A program made the translations under genes and the position numbers. A DNA stretch of 35,608 bases from Lachnospiraceae bacterium (lineage in GTDB: Bacteria > Bacillota > Clostridia > Lachnospirales > Lachnospiraceae): the NCBI GenBank assembly GCA_009774625.1, contig VSOB01000033.1, forward strand, positions 1 to 35,608. Direction: 5' to 3'. Numbering within the stretch: the stretch's first letter is position 1; every line of letters begins with the position of its first letter. Shown in pieces: positions 1-6,993 of this stretch. The notes beneath the pieces were generated by a model. It searched no databases, was not told the origin of the DNA, and was given only the letters and a program-made list of their open reading frames with translations.

Positions 1-90
1 ATACCATGCTTGCCCGTCGTCCATACCCATTGATTTTCTTGTGTTTTTGGAAGTATCGCTATCTAACACCGTCTTTCTCTGAACCGGATT

Positions 91-582
91 TTGGAAAAAG
101 CAGAGGCGGCAGTGTGTTTTATGTCAGATTATTTTCTCCCGGATGTGGATGCAGTATTTGGTACCTGTCATAGCTGTTCGTATGAACTTCGGATATTGGA
201 GGCAGACCATTTTGGGGATCTGTATTTGCCTGAATGGAAAAATGCATTGTGTGCAGATCGGAAAACGCTGGACAGGCTGGCAGTGGGGGCTTTTGAAAAG
301 GGCAGACTGATCGGGTTGGCGGGGTGTTCTGCTGACTGTGATGCGATGTGGCAGATCGGTGTGGATGTACTTCCGGGATACAGAAAGCAGGGGATTGCCG
401 CGGCCCTTACCAACAGACTTGCCAGAGAGACATTTGAAAGGGGATATGTCCCTTTTTACTGCGCGGCATGGTCGAATGTAAAATCTGTGAAAAATGCCAT
501 CCGGAGCGGTTTCAGGCCCGGATGGGTGGAAATGGCGGCAAAACCCAGGACCGATCTGGAGAATATGGGCAGACAGGGATGA
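91..582 (+). CDS. GNAT family N-acetyltransferase, C-terminal part; 5' end broken or cut by window edge
   Basis: The readable part is the acetyl-CoA-binding core of a GNAT acetyltransferase: MWQIGVDVLPGYRKQGIAAA carries the Q/RxxGxG/A-type loop, followed by the usual late strand (VPFYCAAWSNVKS) and the ASG-like 'AIRSGFRPGW' end. The substrate cannot be told. In the family as I remember it, the residues before the core are conserved (LxxLExxxxxVCFMxxYFLPD). Here that conservation starts upstream of the only good Met (121) and of the TTG at 91, neither of which has a ribosome binding site, and the same frame is stopped by TAA at 64-66. A plausible continuation of the protein is visible in frame 2 (2-79), so the gene is probably frameshifted near 77-82 and begins before the window. 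It converges on the XRE gene, 12 bases away. Confidence 0.7.
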   Translation: MEKAEAAVCFMSDYFLPDVDAVFGTCHSCSYELRILEADHFGDLYLPEWKNALCADRKTLDRLAVGAFEKGRLIGLAGCSADCDAMWQIGVDVLPGYRKQGIAAALTNRLARETFERGYVPFYCAAWSNVKSVKNAIRSGFRPGWVEMAAKPRTDLENMGRQG

Positions 583-594
583 TCTCTTATGAAA

Positions 595-1011
595 TTATCC
601 GGCCAGATTATCACCGTCGCTGACTGGGTTCGAAGGGGATGATCCTGCCCCATTTGCCTTTTTTGTCCTGCGGAGTTTCATCTGCAGGATTTCCAGAAGC
701 TCTTCCTGATCAGCAGCAGATAATTTCCGAAAACCAGACAAAAGAGTCTGTTCTGCCGCTGTTTGGGAAGCAGGAGACAGTATATTCTCCTGATGAGGAA
801 TATTTCCGGTCAGTATCCAGTCCACAGAGCAGTGAAGCACAAGTGCAAGCTGCACCAGAGTGGCGGCAGCCGGCAGCCGGTTTCCATTTTCGATATCGCT
901 GATATTTCCGGATGATATACTTGTAGCGGTCTTGATGTCAAGCTGAGTCAGCCCCAATTCTTTTCGTCGGGCTCTGATTCTGGCGCCGACGGTGCTCATA
1001 TCCAGTTCCAT
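595..1011 (-). CDS. XRE-family helix-turn-helix transcriptional regulator
   Basis: A 138-residue DNA-binding protein. Residues about 8-67 form a Cro/C1-type helix-turn-helix: GARIRARRKELGLTQ, then the recognition helix around SISSGNISDIENGNRLP and a closing hydrophobic segment ending CSVDWILTG. The C-terminal part (FRKLSAADQEELLEILQMK) is the short helix seen in many phage- or element-type XRE repressors of Clostridia, followed by a polar tail. The start at 1011 is chosen because AGGAGG lies seven bases upstream on the minus strand. About 90 bases upstream, on the opposite strand, is a near-consensus promoter with a palindrome between its -35 and -10 boxes, a natural operator for this protein. 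The regulated gene is not evident. Confidence 0.85.
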   Translation of the reverse strand: MELDMSTVGARIRARRKELGLTQLDIKTATSISSGNISDIENGNRLPAAATLVQLALVLHCSVDWILTGNIPHQENILSPASQTAAEQTLLSGFRKLSAADQEELLEILQMKLRRTKKANGAGSSPSNPVSDGDNLAG

Positions 1012-1103
1012 GGCAGCCTCCTGTTTCGTTATGATTTGGAAAAGCAGCTTTTTTCCGGACTGTACCGGAATATGATAAAAAGCTCCTTTTTATGCAATTT
1101 TTA

Positions 1104-1132
1104 TTGACATTCTCCCAAATAGGAGATATACT
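1104..1132 (+). promoter_or_regulatory. Strong sigma-A promoter with palindromic operator
   Basis: TTGACA at 1104-1109, a 17-base spacer, then TATACT at 1127-1132. The spacer contains TCTCC-N6-GGAGA (1111-1126), a perfect 5+5 dyad placed exactly where a repressor would block RNA polymerase. It points away from the XRE gene (595-1011), but no convincing plus-strand gene follows before the antisense gene at 1370-1990. The boxes and dyad are seen directly; the link to the XRE protein is inference. Confidence 0.6.
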
Positions 1133-1369
1133 GTTATTGATCAGAGGTTATTCTCTGCAGGACATTAGATGCCGCAGAAATAACGAAATTATCATATCAG
1201 ATTTTTTGTCAAATCTCAAGAGCCGGAGTTCTCCGGCAGCCAGGTACGTCGTCCGGTTCAGGACATAAGAAAATAAGTACGGAAAGAGTAGGTGCAGGAT
1301 GCGGAGGAACAGACCAGAGAGGATGTGTGCAGACTGCGCCTGTGTCCGCCGCAAAGTAAGGAAGGGCAA
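1133..1369. other. Non-coding stretch between XRE and UDG-family genes
   Basis: Together with 1012-1103 this is about 360 bases with no supported gene. It holds the promoter and operator described separately, and a 9-base inverted pair (TTTCGTTAT at 1024-1032 and ATAACGAAA at 1180-1188). Beyond that I see only short ORFs without ribosome binding sites. A transcript from the orphan promoter would run antisense into the UDG-family gene. Confidence 0.4.
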
Positions 1370-1990
1370 TCAGGAAGGAAGCTGCAGCAGGGTATGTATG
1401 ACCCTTCTGATCTCTTTGAGCCGTGTCTGCCCGAAAGCAGGATGATCCTGAAACCATTTTCTGTTCAGCGGAGAGGGATGAGGGAGAGCATAGGCGGGTT
1501 TTCCGTACAGGGTAAGATTTTGGAACACCAGATCAGTAAGGGGTATCCGGGGAAAGAAATAAGCAGCCGCATATCCTCCGATCAGAATATAGATTTCGTT
1601 TTGTACCAATGCCAGTTCCTGTGAAAGCCATCGATCGGCACAGTGTACCGGCGGCCGTCTGTCTCCCTTGCCGGGATGCTTGCCCGGATAGCAGTGGGCG
1701 ATGGAAACAATATAAAAATAATCCGGCTGATAAAAGACTTCATCGGAAATACCATACCATTCTGATCGCAGCCGTTTGCCGCTGGCGTCGTGAAACGGTT
1801 TTCCGGTTAGATGGACACTGCGGGAAGGAGCCTGGCTGATCTGCATGATTTTGGCATTTGCATTTCCAAATACGACCGGATGGGGTTCAAAGCCAAACGA
1901 TGCCTGACATTGCCTGCAGGCCTGTATCTCTTTGTGAAGGTTCTGTAATTTTTCTGTATTGCCGGAAACGGTATCATTTTTGGCTGTCAT
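1370..1990 (-). CDS. Uracil-DNA glycosylase superfamily protein (family 4/5-like, Fe-S)
   Basis: A 206-residue protein of the UDG superfamily, whose members remove uracil or other deaminated bases from DNA. Four cysteines, C25-x2-C28 and C100-x16-C117, have the spacing of the 4Fe-4S ligands in family 4 glycosylases. HPSPLN (171-176) is the conserved leucine-loop motif, and IYILIGGYAA is the central strand. The usual GEAPG catalytic loop is replaced by QAPSRSVHLTGKPFHD, a variant that I associate with a Firmicutes subgroup whose enzymatic activity I cannot vouch for. The start ATG at 1990 has only a weak purine-rich upstream stretch. The gene stands alone, antisense to the MATE gene downstream. 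Confidence 0.75.
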   Translation of the reverse strand: MTAKNDTVSGNTEKLQNLHKEIQACRQCQASFGFEPHPVVFGNANAKIMQISQAPSRSVHLTGKPFHDASGKRLRSEWYGISDEVFYQPDYFYIVSIAHCYPGKHPGKGDRRPPVHCADRWLSQELALVQNEIYILIGGYAAAYFFPRIPLTDLVFQNLTLYGKPAYALPHPSPLNRKWFQDHPAFGQTRLKEIRRVIHTLLQLPS

Positions 1991-2316
1991 ATTCTGTCTC
2001 TCATTTTCCTTATCAATTTATATATCGTAGTGTATCCGGATTGAAGCGGCCTTATTTTGTCTTTTGGTCCGGCTCATTTATATCCGGGCCATCCGGCGCC
2101 GGACAGAGCTTGCAGCGTTTCAGATGCAATGCATACCTGAAAATTTCTTTCCTATCCGTTATTGTTTGTCCTGATTGTATCACAGCCGTCTGTGCAATTC
2201 AATTTATGATCCGCTTTCTCCTCACTAATGGATTCCCGCTTGTCAATAAGAGGAAAGTGGTGTATGATATGTTACATTATCTATAGCAGAATCCAGTGTA
2301 CAAGGGAGAGAGCAAT
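1991..2316. other. Intergenic region between divergent UDG-family and MATE genes
   Basis: About 325 bases without a supported gene. The right end carries the MATE promoter (2240-2268). A perfect 12-base palindrome TCCGGCGCCGGA lies at 2092-2103, next to several more CCGG runs. An AT-rich block at 2010-2030 may hold the minus-strand promoter for the UDG-family gene, but I cannot assign boxes. A plus-strand ORF running across it reads like non-coding sequence and lacks a ribosome binding site. Confidence 0.4.
2240..2268 (+). promoter_or_regulatory. Sigma-A promoter for the MATE gene
   Basis: TTGTCA (2240-2245), 17-base spacer, TATGAT (2263-2268). The predicted start of transcription near 2275 leaves a leader of about 40 bases before the MATE ATG at 2317. 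No operator or riboswitch fits in that leader. Confidence 0.65.
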
Positions 2317-3669
2317 ATGACAGATGCGCAGAAAACAGGATTGTTTGAGAATATGCCGGTACCGCGGGCAGTGGCAAAACTGGCGGTTCCCACGATTATC
2401 AGTTCTCTGGTTATGATCATTTATAATATGGCAGATACGTATTTTGTAGGTATGCTCAATGACCCGGTGCAGAATGCGGCTGTGGCGCTGGCCGGGCCGG
2501 TCCTGCTGGCGTTCAATGCGGTCAACAATCTGTTTGGCGTGGGAAGCTCCAGCATGATGAGCCGGGCGATGGGACGAAAAGATTATGAGACGGTGCATAA
2601 GAGCAGTGCCTTTGGTTTTTATTCGTCTTTGTTATGCGGACTTTTGTTTTCTCTGGCCTGCACTGCATTCCGGGTACCGCTGCTTGTGCTGTTGGGAGCG
2701 GATGCGGAAACGGCGGCAGCTACCGGAGCTTATATGAAGTGGACGGTAAGCTGTGGGGCAGCGCCTGCCATATTGAATGTGGTAATGGCATATATGGTGC
2801 GTTCTGAGGGCAACTCCCTTCATGCCAGCATAGGCACCATGAGCGGCTGTCTTTTGAATATCATACTGGATCCGATTTTTATCCTGCCCTGGGGACTGAA
2901 TATGGGCGCGGCAGGAGCTGCGCTGGCAACCCTTCTGTCCAACTGTGTGGCCTGCACTTATTTTCTGATCCTGCTCTTTGTAAAAAGGAAGCAGACGCTG
3001 ATCAGTCTGCATCCCCGTCAGCTTCATCTGAAAAAAGATGTGATACTGGGAGTATGTATTGTAGGGGTTCCTGCGGCCATTCAAAACCTTCTGAATGTGA
3101 CGGGTATGACGATTCTGAACAATTTCACCTCCGTATATGGGGCGGGCGCTATGGCAGCGATGGGAATTACCCAGAAAATCTATATGATTCCCATGTATAT
3201 GGCACTGGGGCTTTCTCAGGGGATTATGCCGCTGATCAGTTACAACTATTCCTGTAAAAATTATAAGCGTATGAAAGAAACGCTGTATTTTACCATGAAG
3301 ATCACACTGGGCTTTATGGCTGTGGTAACGGTATTGTTTTATCTGGGCGCGGGGGCGCTGACAGGTTCTTTTATGAAGGATGCAGAAGTGGTGGCCTATG
3401 GTACCAGACTGATGAGGGGTTTTTGCCTGGGGCTGTGTTTTCTCTGTGTGGATTTTATTGCGGTGGGCGTTTTCCAGGCCACAGGCAAAGGCAGAGAAGC
3501 GCTGATTTTTGCGATTATGCGAAAGATTATTCTGGAAATCCCGGCTCTGTATGTGTTAAACAGGCTGTTTCCCCTGTACGGACTTGCTTATGCCCAGTTT
3601 GCAGCAGAGGTGGTGCTGGCAGCGGCGGCTGTGTGGGTACTTGCAGGCATGTTCAAAAAGCTGTCATAA
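2317..3669 (+). CDS. MATE family multidrug/cation antiporter
   Basis: A 450-residue inner-membrane efflux protein with the twelve hydrophobic segments of the MATE fold. Hallmarks visible are the N-terminal VPTIISSLVMIIYNMADTYF segment (helix 1 with the conserved N/D pair), PVLLAFNAVNNLFGVGSSSMMSRAMGR after helix 2, and the repeat of that pattern in the second half (AAIQNLLNVTG, MPLISYNYSCKN). MATE pumps export drugs or metabolites by Na+ or H+ exchange; the substrate is not predictable. ATG 2317 is preferred to the GTG at 2296 because AAGGGAGAG stands just before it. The stop overlaps the convergent LysR gene by six bases. It has its own promoter, so it is probably a single-gene unit. Confidence 0.92.
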   Translation: MTDAQKTGLFENMPVPRAVAKLAVPTIISSLVMIIYNMADTYFVGMLNDPVQNAAVALAGPVLLAFNAVNNLFGVGSSSMMSRAMGRKDYETVHKSSAFGFYSSLLCGLLFSLACTAFRVPLLVLLGADAETAAATGAYMKWTVSCGAAPAILNVVMAYMVRSEGNSLHASIGTMSGCLLNIILDPIFILPWGLNMGAAGAALATLLSNCVACTYFLILLFVKRKQTLISLHPRQLHLKKDVILGVCIVGVPAAIQNLLNVTGMTILNNFTSVYGAGAMAAMGITQKIYMIPMYMALGLSQGIMPLISYNYSCKNYKRMKETLYFTMKITLGFMAVVTVLFYLGAGALTGSFMKDAEVVAYGTRLMRGFCLGLCFLCVDFIAVGVFQATGKGREALIFAIMRKIILEIPALYVLNRLFPLYGLAYAQFAAEVVLAAAAVWVLAGMFKKLS

Positions 3670-4527
3670 GTATTGGGCAAAAGTGTGCGCCAGTGCGGCA
3701 TATTCCTCCTGAAAGATGCTTTCTCTGCGCCATATGATATTACATGTATGCTGCAGGGGAAAGCCCTCGGCAGGGATGATCCGGAGTCCCTCTTCTGATG
3801 AAACAGCGGCCTCAAACAGAAAAGCGATGCCGCAGCCATGCCGGGTGAGCGCTTTCTGTACTTTGATATCATTGGTTTCGATCAGGGCTGCAAAATCTGC
3901 GGGAGAGAGATTGTGGCGGCTGAGACTGTGCTCCAGAATTTCCCTGTTCCCGGAGCCGGGTTCCCGGATGATCAGGGTGTGGCGGAGCAGTTCTTCTATA
4001 GAAGAGGAAGCGAGAGGCAGATTTTCGGCGCATACAGGAACAAAGTTCTGTCTGGAGAAGAGCAGATGGGCATAGTCCTGTTTTGAAAAATTTCCTTCCA
4101 CTACAGCCAGGTCGATTTCATCCTGATCCAGCCGGGTCAGCAAGGCAGAGGTATTTTGTATGGTCAGAAGGATATTGGGATTGGGATGGGTTTTAAGATA
4201 CCCGGCAAGTACCTTTGGCAGCATAAATTCTCCGGGAGTGGGTGTGGCGCCGAGCCGAAGCGGTCTGTGCCCCGGCTCTTTCAGCTTTTTCTGCAAGTTT
4301 CGTTCGTCGCTGCGGGCTGTTCTGGCATATCGGTACAGCATCTCTCCGGCAGTGGTCAGAGACATTTTTTTCCCTTCAAATTGAAAAAGAGATACGCCGT
4401 AATGAGTCTCCAGACTTTTCATCTGCCGGGATACGGCAGGCTGTGTCAGGCCCAGTGCATCGGCTGCTTTGGTAAAATTCTGATGTTCGCATACGGAAAG
4501 AAACGTTTCCATTTTCAGATCCTGCAT
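3664..4527 (-). CDS. LysR-family transcriptional regulator
   Basis: A 287-residue LTTR. The N-terminal winged helix-turn-helix is clear (METFLSVCEHQNFTKAADAL followed by GLTQPAVSRQMKSLE), then the linker and a periplasmic-binding-protein-like effector domain (LRLGATPTPGEFMLP, GCGIAFLFEAAV). I set the start at 4527 rather than 4575 because AGGAG lies six bases upstream and the residue pattern fits family N-termini. It is divergent from the chromate transporter pair, the classic arrangement for an LTTR that controls its neighbour. Two ATCATTTTA repeats in the shared gap may be its binding sites. It tail-overlaps the MATE gene, so regulation of the pump is less likely. Confidence 0.92.
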   Translation of the reverse strand: MQDLKMETFLSVCEHQNFTKAADALGLTQPAVSRQMKSLETHYGVSLFQFEGKKMSLTTAGEMLYRYARTARSDERNLQKKLKEPGHRPLRLGATPTPGEFMLPKVLAGYLKTHPNPNILLTIQNTSALLTRLDQDEIDLAVVEGNFSKQDYAHLLFSRQNFVPVCAENLPLASSSIEELLRHTLIIREPGSGNREILEHSLSRHNLSPADFAALIETNDIKVQKALTRHGCGIAFLFEAAVSSEEGLRIIPAEGFPLQHTCNIIWRRESIFQEEYAALAHTFAQYL

Positions 4528-4552
4528 CACATTCTCCTCATGCAATTTTTTT

Positions 4553-4604
4553 ATCATTTTATAAAAATCAATCATTTTACAATATGGTTTGCAAGGCTTA
4601 TACT
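4553..4604 (+). promoter_or_regulatory. Divergent control region: LTTR-type repeats and chr promoter
   Basis: TTTACA (4576-4581), 17-base spacer and TATACT (4599-4604) form a good sigma-A promoter for the chromate transporter pair. Two identical 9-base copies of ATCATTTTA (4553-4561 and 4571-4579), 18 bases apart and therefore on nearly the same face of the helix, abut or overlap its -35 box. That is where a LysR activator normally binds. The repeats and boxes are seen directly; binding is inferred. Confidence 0.6.
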
Positions 4605-4658
4605 CATTTCACAGGCGGACAAAACAAAGGATGCCGAAAAGAAACAGGAGGTTGTGAG

Positions 4659-5255
4659 ATGAGTGAAAAAGAAAGCAGGGGTGCGATACTCTGGAAACTT
4701 TTTAAAGCAACATTTGGATTGAGCGCATGTACATTCGGAGGCGGTTTTGTCATTGTATCGCTGATGAAAAAGAAATTTGTGGAAGAGCTGGGCTGGCTGG
4801 AGGAAGAAGAAATGCTGGATATTACTGCGATAGCCCAGTCGTCGCCGGGACCGATCCCTATCAATGCGTCAGTGATTCTGGGCTATCGGATGGCCGGACT
4901 GGCAGGAACGGCAGCGGCCATACTGGGAACCATTCTTCCGCCCATGTTTATCATTTCGATGATTGCCGTATTTTATGCACAGTTTCGGGAAAACCAATTG
5001 ATTGCCACGGCGCTGCAGGTGATGAGGGCAGGGGTGGCAGCAGTGATCTTCGATGTGGTATGGAATCTGGCAAAAAACGTATGCAAAACAAAACGTGTGT
5101 TATATATTGCATTGATGATCGTTTCCTTTATGGCGGCGGCAGTGCTTGATATCAGCGCTATGTTGATTATACTTGTTTGTCTGGTTATCGGTGTGATGGA
5201 TGCTGTGACACCTGTTTTGAGAAAACAGGAAAAGAAAGGGAGGATTTCGGAATGA
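4659..5255 (+). CDS. Chromate transporter, N-terminal half subunit (CHR domain)
   Basis: A 198-residue membrane protein made of one CHR domain. The signature FGGGFVIVSLM and the conserved AQSSPGPIPINASVILGYR loop are intact, followed by four or five hydrophobic helices. In long-chain ChrA two such domains are fused; here, as in many Firmicutes, they are two genes whose products are thought to act as a heteromer. Characterised members export chromate, but the natural anion in gut-type anaerobes is uncertain. ATG 4659 follows AGGAGG at good spacing, and a longer reading from 4584 has no binding site. The stop overlaps the next gene's start (ATGA). Probably controlled by the divergent LysR protein. 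Confidence 0.88.
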   Translation: MSEKESRGAILWKLFKATFGLSACTFGGGFVIVSLMKKKFVEELGWLEEEEMLDITAIAQSSPGPIPINASVILGYRMAGLAGTAAAILGTILPPMFIISMIAVFYAQFRENQLIATALQVMRAGVAAVIFDVVWNLAKNVCKTKRVLYIALMIVSFMAAAVLDISAMLIILVCLVIGVMDAVTPVLRKQEKKGRISE

Positions 5256-5806
5256 TATTTCAATTATTTTTCAGCTTTATCAAAGTAGGACTGTTCAGCG
5301 TGGGAGGCGGCTATGCAGCTATTCCGCTGATCCGGAATCAGATCGTGGATGTACACGGCCTGATGTCTTTGGAGGAATTTACTGATCTGATCACCATTGC
5401 AGAGATGACACCGGGACCGATTTCGATTAATTCGGCTACCTTTGTGGGCACTCGTCTGGCGGGTGTGCCGGGAGCAATTTTATGTACGTTAGGATGCATT
5501 CTGCCGTCTTTCTTTATCTGTCTCGCACTGGCTTATTTCTATTATAAGTACAGGCAGCTTGGCGGGGTACAGAAGGTATTGTCTGCTCTTCGGCCGGCGG
5601 TAGTGGCGTTGATTGCATCTGCAGGCCTGTCCATCCTTCTGCTGGGTATTTTCGGAGATGCACAGATGGCGCCCGAAAATCTGAGAGTAGTGGAATGTGT
5701 GCTGTTTGTAGGAGCTTTGTATGCACTGCGGAAATATAAACTGAACGCGATTCAGATTATTTTTGGCACCGGTGCAGCAGGAACCCTTGTCTATGCGCTG
5801 CTGTAA
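5252..5806 (+). CDS. Chromate transporter, C-terminal half subunit (CHR domain)
   Basis: A 184-residue CHR-domain protein, partner of the preceding gene. The motif FSVGGGYAAIPLIRNQIV is followed by the conserved EMTPGPISINSATFVGTRLAG loop and four to five hydrophobic helices. Start ATG 5252 overlaps the upstream stop codon by four bases, with GGGAGG about ten bases before it, so the two subunits are translationally coupled, which suits equal amounts of each. The two proteins share the PGPI.IN core and look like an ancient duplication. A weak GTTCC-N6-GGAAC hairpin follows at about 5863-5878, without a convincing T-run. Confidence 0.88.
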   Translation: MIFQLFFSFIKVGLFSVGGGYAAIPLIRNQIVDVHGLMSLEEFTDLITIAEMTPGPISINSATFVGTRLAGVPGAILCTLGCILPSFFICLALAYFYYKYRQLGGVQKVLSALRPAVVALIASAGLSILLLGIFGDAQMAPENLRVVECVLFVGALYALRKYKLNAIQIIFGTGAAGTLVYALL

Positions 5807-5899
5807 GAGATACAGGTTAATACTGAATGCATATCATATGTGATTGAATGCGCTTTCAGTCTGTTCCGCCTCTGGAACGATTCTTTCTGTTCGTCAAAC

Positions 5900-5951
5900 T
5901 GTTAACTGAAATGTAAATCTGGTTGACAAACAAAGGGACTGTATGTATACT
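5900..5951 (+). promoter_or_regulatory. BirA operator overlapping the bioBY promoter
   Basis: TGTTAAC (5900-5906), N15, GTTGACA (5922-5928) is an inverted repeat one base short of perfect and matches the known BirA/BioR-type box of Firmicutes (TGTTAAC-N15-GTTAACA). The right half-site contains the -35 TTGACA (5923-5928); after a 17-base spacer comes -10 TATACT (5946-5951). Biotinyl-AMP-loaded BirA bound here would cover the -35 box and shut off bioBY when biotin is plentiful. The dyad and promoter are seen; BirA control is inference from the established consensus. Confidence 0.85.
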
Positions 5952-5997
5952 GGGATACAAAGAAAATCGATAAAAGATAACAGAAAGAGGAAAAAAT

Positions 5998-6993
5998 ATG
6001 ATACACTTGGCGGAAGAAATCATAAACGGAAGGCGGCTTGGAAAAGACGATGATATGACAATGCTGTTTGAGGGAGAGCTGGAGATACTCTGTGAAGGCG
6101 CCGACCGGATCCGGCAGGCTTTGTGCGGAGACCGGGCACAGTTGTGCAGCATTATCAACGGCAGATCGGGGTGCTGCAGTGAAAACTGTAAATTCTGCGC
6201 TCAGTCGGTCCATCACCATACGTCCTGTGAGACGTATGGGTTTCCGGAGCCGGAAGAGTTTGTAAAAGGCTGCGGCCGCATGGAGGCGTTGGGCGTGGAC
6301 CGCTATTCCATTGTAACATCGGGACGGGCTGTATCGGGAGAGGATCTGGAAAAATCCATAGCGGCCTATGAAGCCATGCACAGACAATATCCGGGAATGC
6401 ACTTGTGTGCCTCTCATGGGTTGATGAATGTGGAGGATATGAAACGGCTGAAAGCCGCCGGTGTGTCAATGTATCATACCAATGTGGAAACATCGGAGCG
6501 TTTTTTCCCTGCTATTTGTACCAGTCACAGTTATGCAGATAAATTAAAACAGATTCGCCGGGTCAGGGAAGCAGGACTGGAGGTATGCTCCGGCGGCATC
6601 CTGGGTATGGGAGAAACCTGGCAGGACCGGGCTGATATGGCGCTGTTACTGGCGGAGTTGGAAGTTATGTCGATTCCGTTGAATTTCCTGCTGCCGATTC
6701 CGGGTACACCTCTTGCCGAACAGCCGTTGCTGTCCACAGACGAGATACGCCGTATCGTGGCGTTGTTTCGCTATATCAATCCCAGGGCCTATATCCGTAT
6801 CGCGGCAGGCAGGATCCGGTTTGACAACGGAGGGGGCGTTTTATTCAGGTCAGGAGCCAATGCCACACTGACAGGGGATATGCTGACAACGACAGGAAAC
6901 CATACGGTACAGGACCGGGCGCTTCTGACCGGGCTTGGGTATGTGCTGAAGGAGACAGAAGAGGCAGCGGGAATAACGGAGGTAACAGGATGA
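5998..6993 (+). CDS. bioB: Biotin synthase (radical SAM), anaerobe-type cluster ligands
   Basis: Inserts sulfur into dethiobiotin to make biotin, the last step of the pathway. A 331-residue protein with the radical SAM motif C60-x3-C64-x2-C67 and the family blocks YHTNVETS, CSGGILGMGE, PLNFLLPIPGTP and IRIAAGR. Against E. coli BioB as remembered, auxiliary-cluster ligands C128 and C188 are kept (C137, C197) but C97 is Ser (S104), while an extra cysteine sits in PAICTSHSY (C174). This matches the 'type II' biotin synthases described from obligate anaerobes, proposed to carry a 4Fe-5S auxiliary cluster. It overlaps bioY by four bases. No bioA, D, F or W is present in the window, so the cell may depend on imported dethiobiotin. 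Confidence 0.93.
   Translation: MIHLAEEIINGRRLGKDDDMTMLFEGELEILCEGADRIRQALCGDRAQLCSIINGRSGCCSENCKFCAQSVHHHTSCETYGFPEPEEFVKGCGRMEALGVDRYSIVTSGRAVSGEDLEKSIAAYEAMHRQYPGMHLCASHGLMNVEDMKRLKAAGVSMYHTNVETSERFFPAICTSHSYADKLKQIRRVREAGLEVCSGGILGMGETWQDRADMALLLAELEVMSIPLNFLLPIPGTPLAEQPLLSTDEIRRIVALFRYINPRAYIRIAAGRIRFDNGGGVLFRSGANATLTGDMLTTTGNHTVQDRALLTGLGYVLKETEEAAGITEVTG

Noticed and set aside
1024..1188. TTTCGTTAT / ATAACGAAA inverted pair as ends of a mobile element
   Set aside because: Only nine bases, no transposase or target duplication; left as a note.
2092..2103. TCCGGCGCCGGA palindrome as a regulatory site
   Set aside because: It lies in a CCGG-rich stretch far from either promoter; 12 bases of such simple composition can be chance.
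5861..5880. Terminator after the chromate transporter pair
   Set aside because: GTTCC/GGAAC is only five pairs, and the following bases are not a proper T-run.
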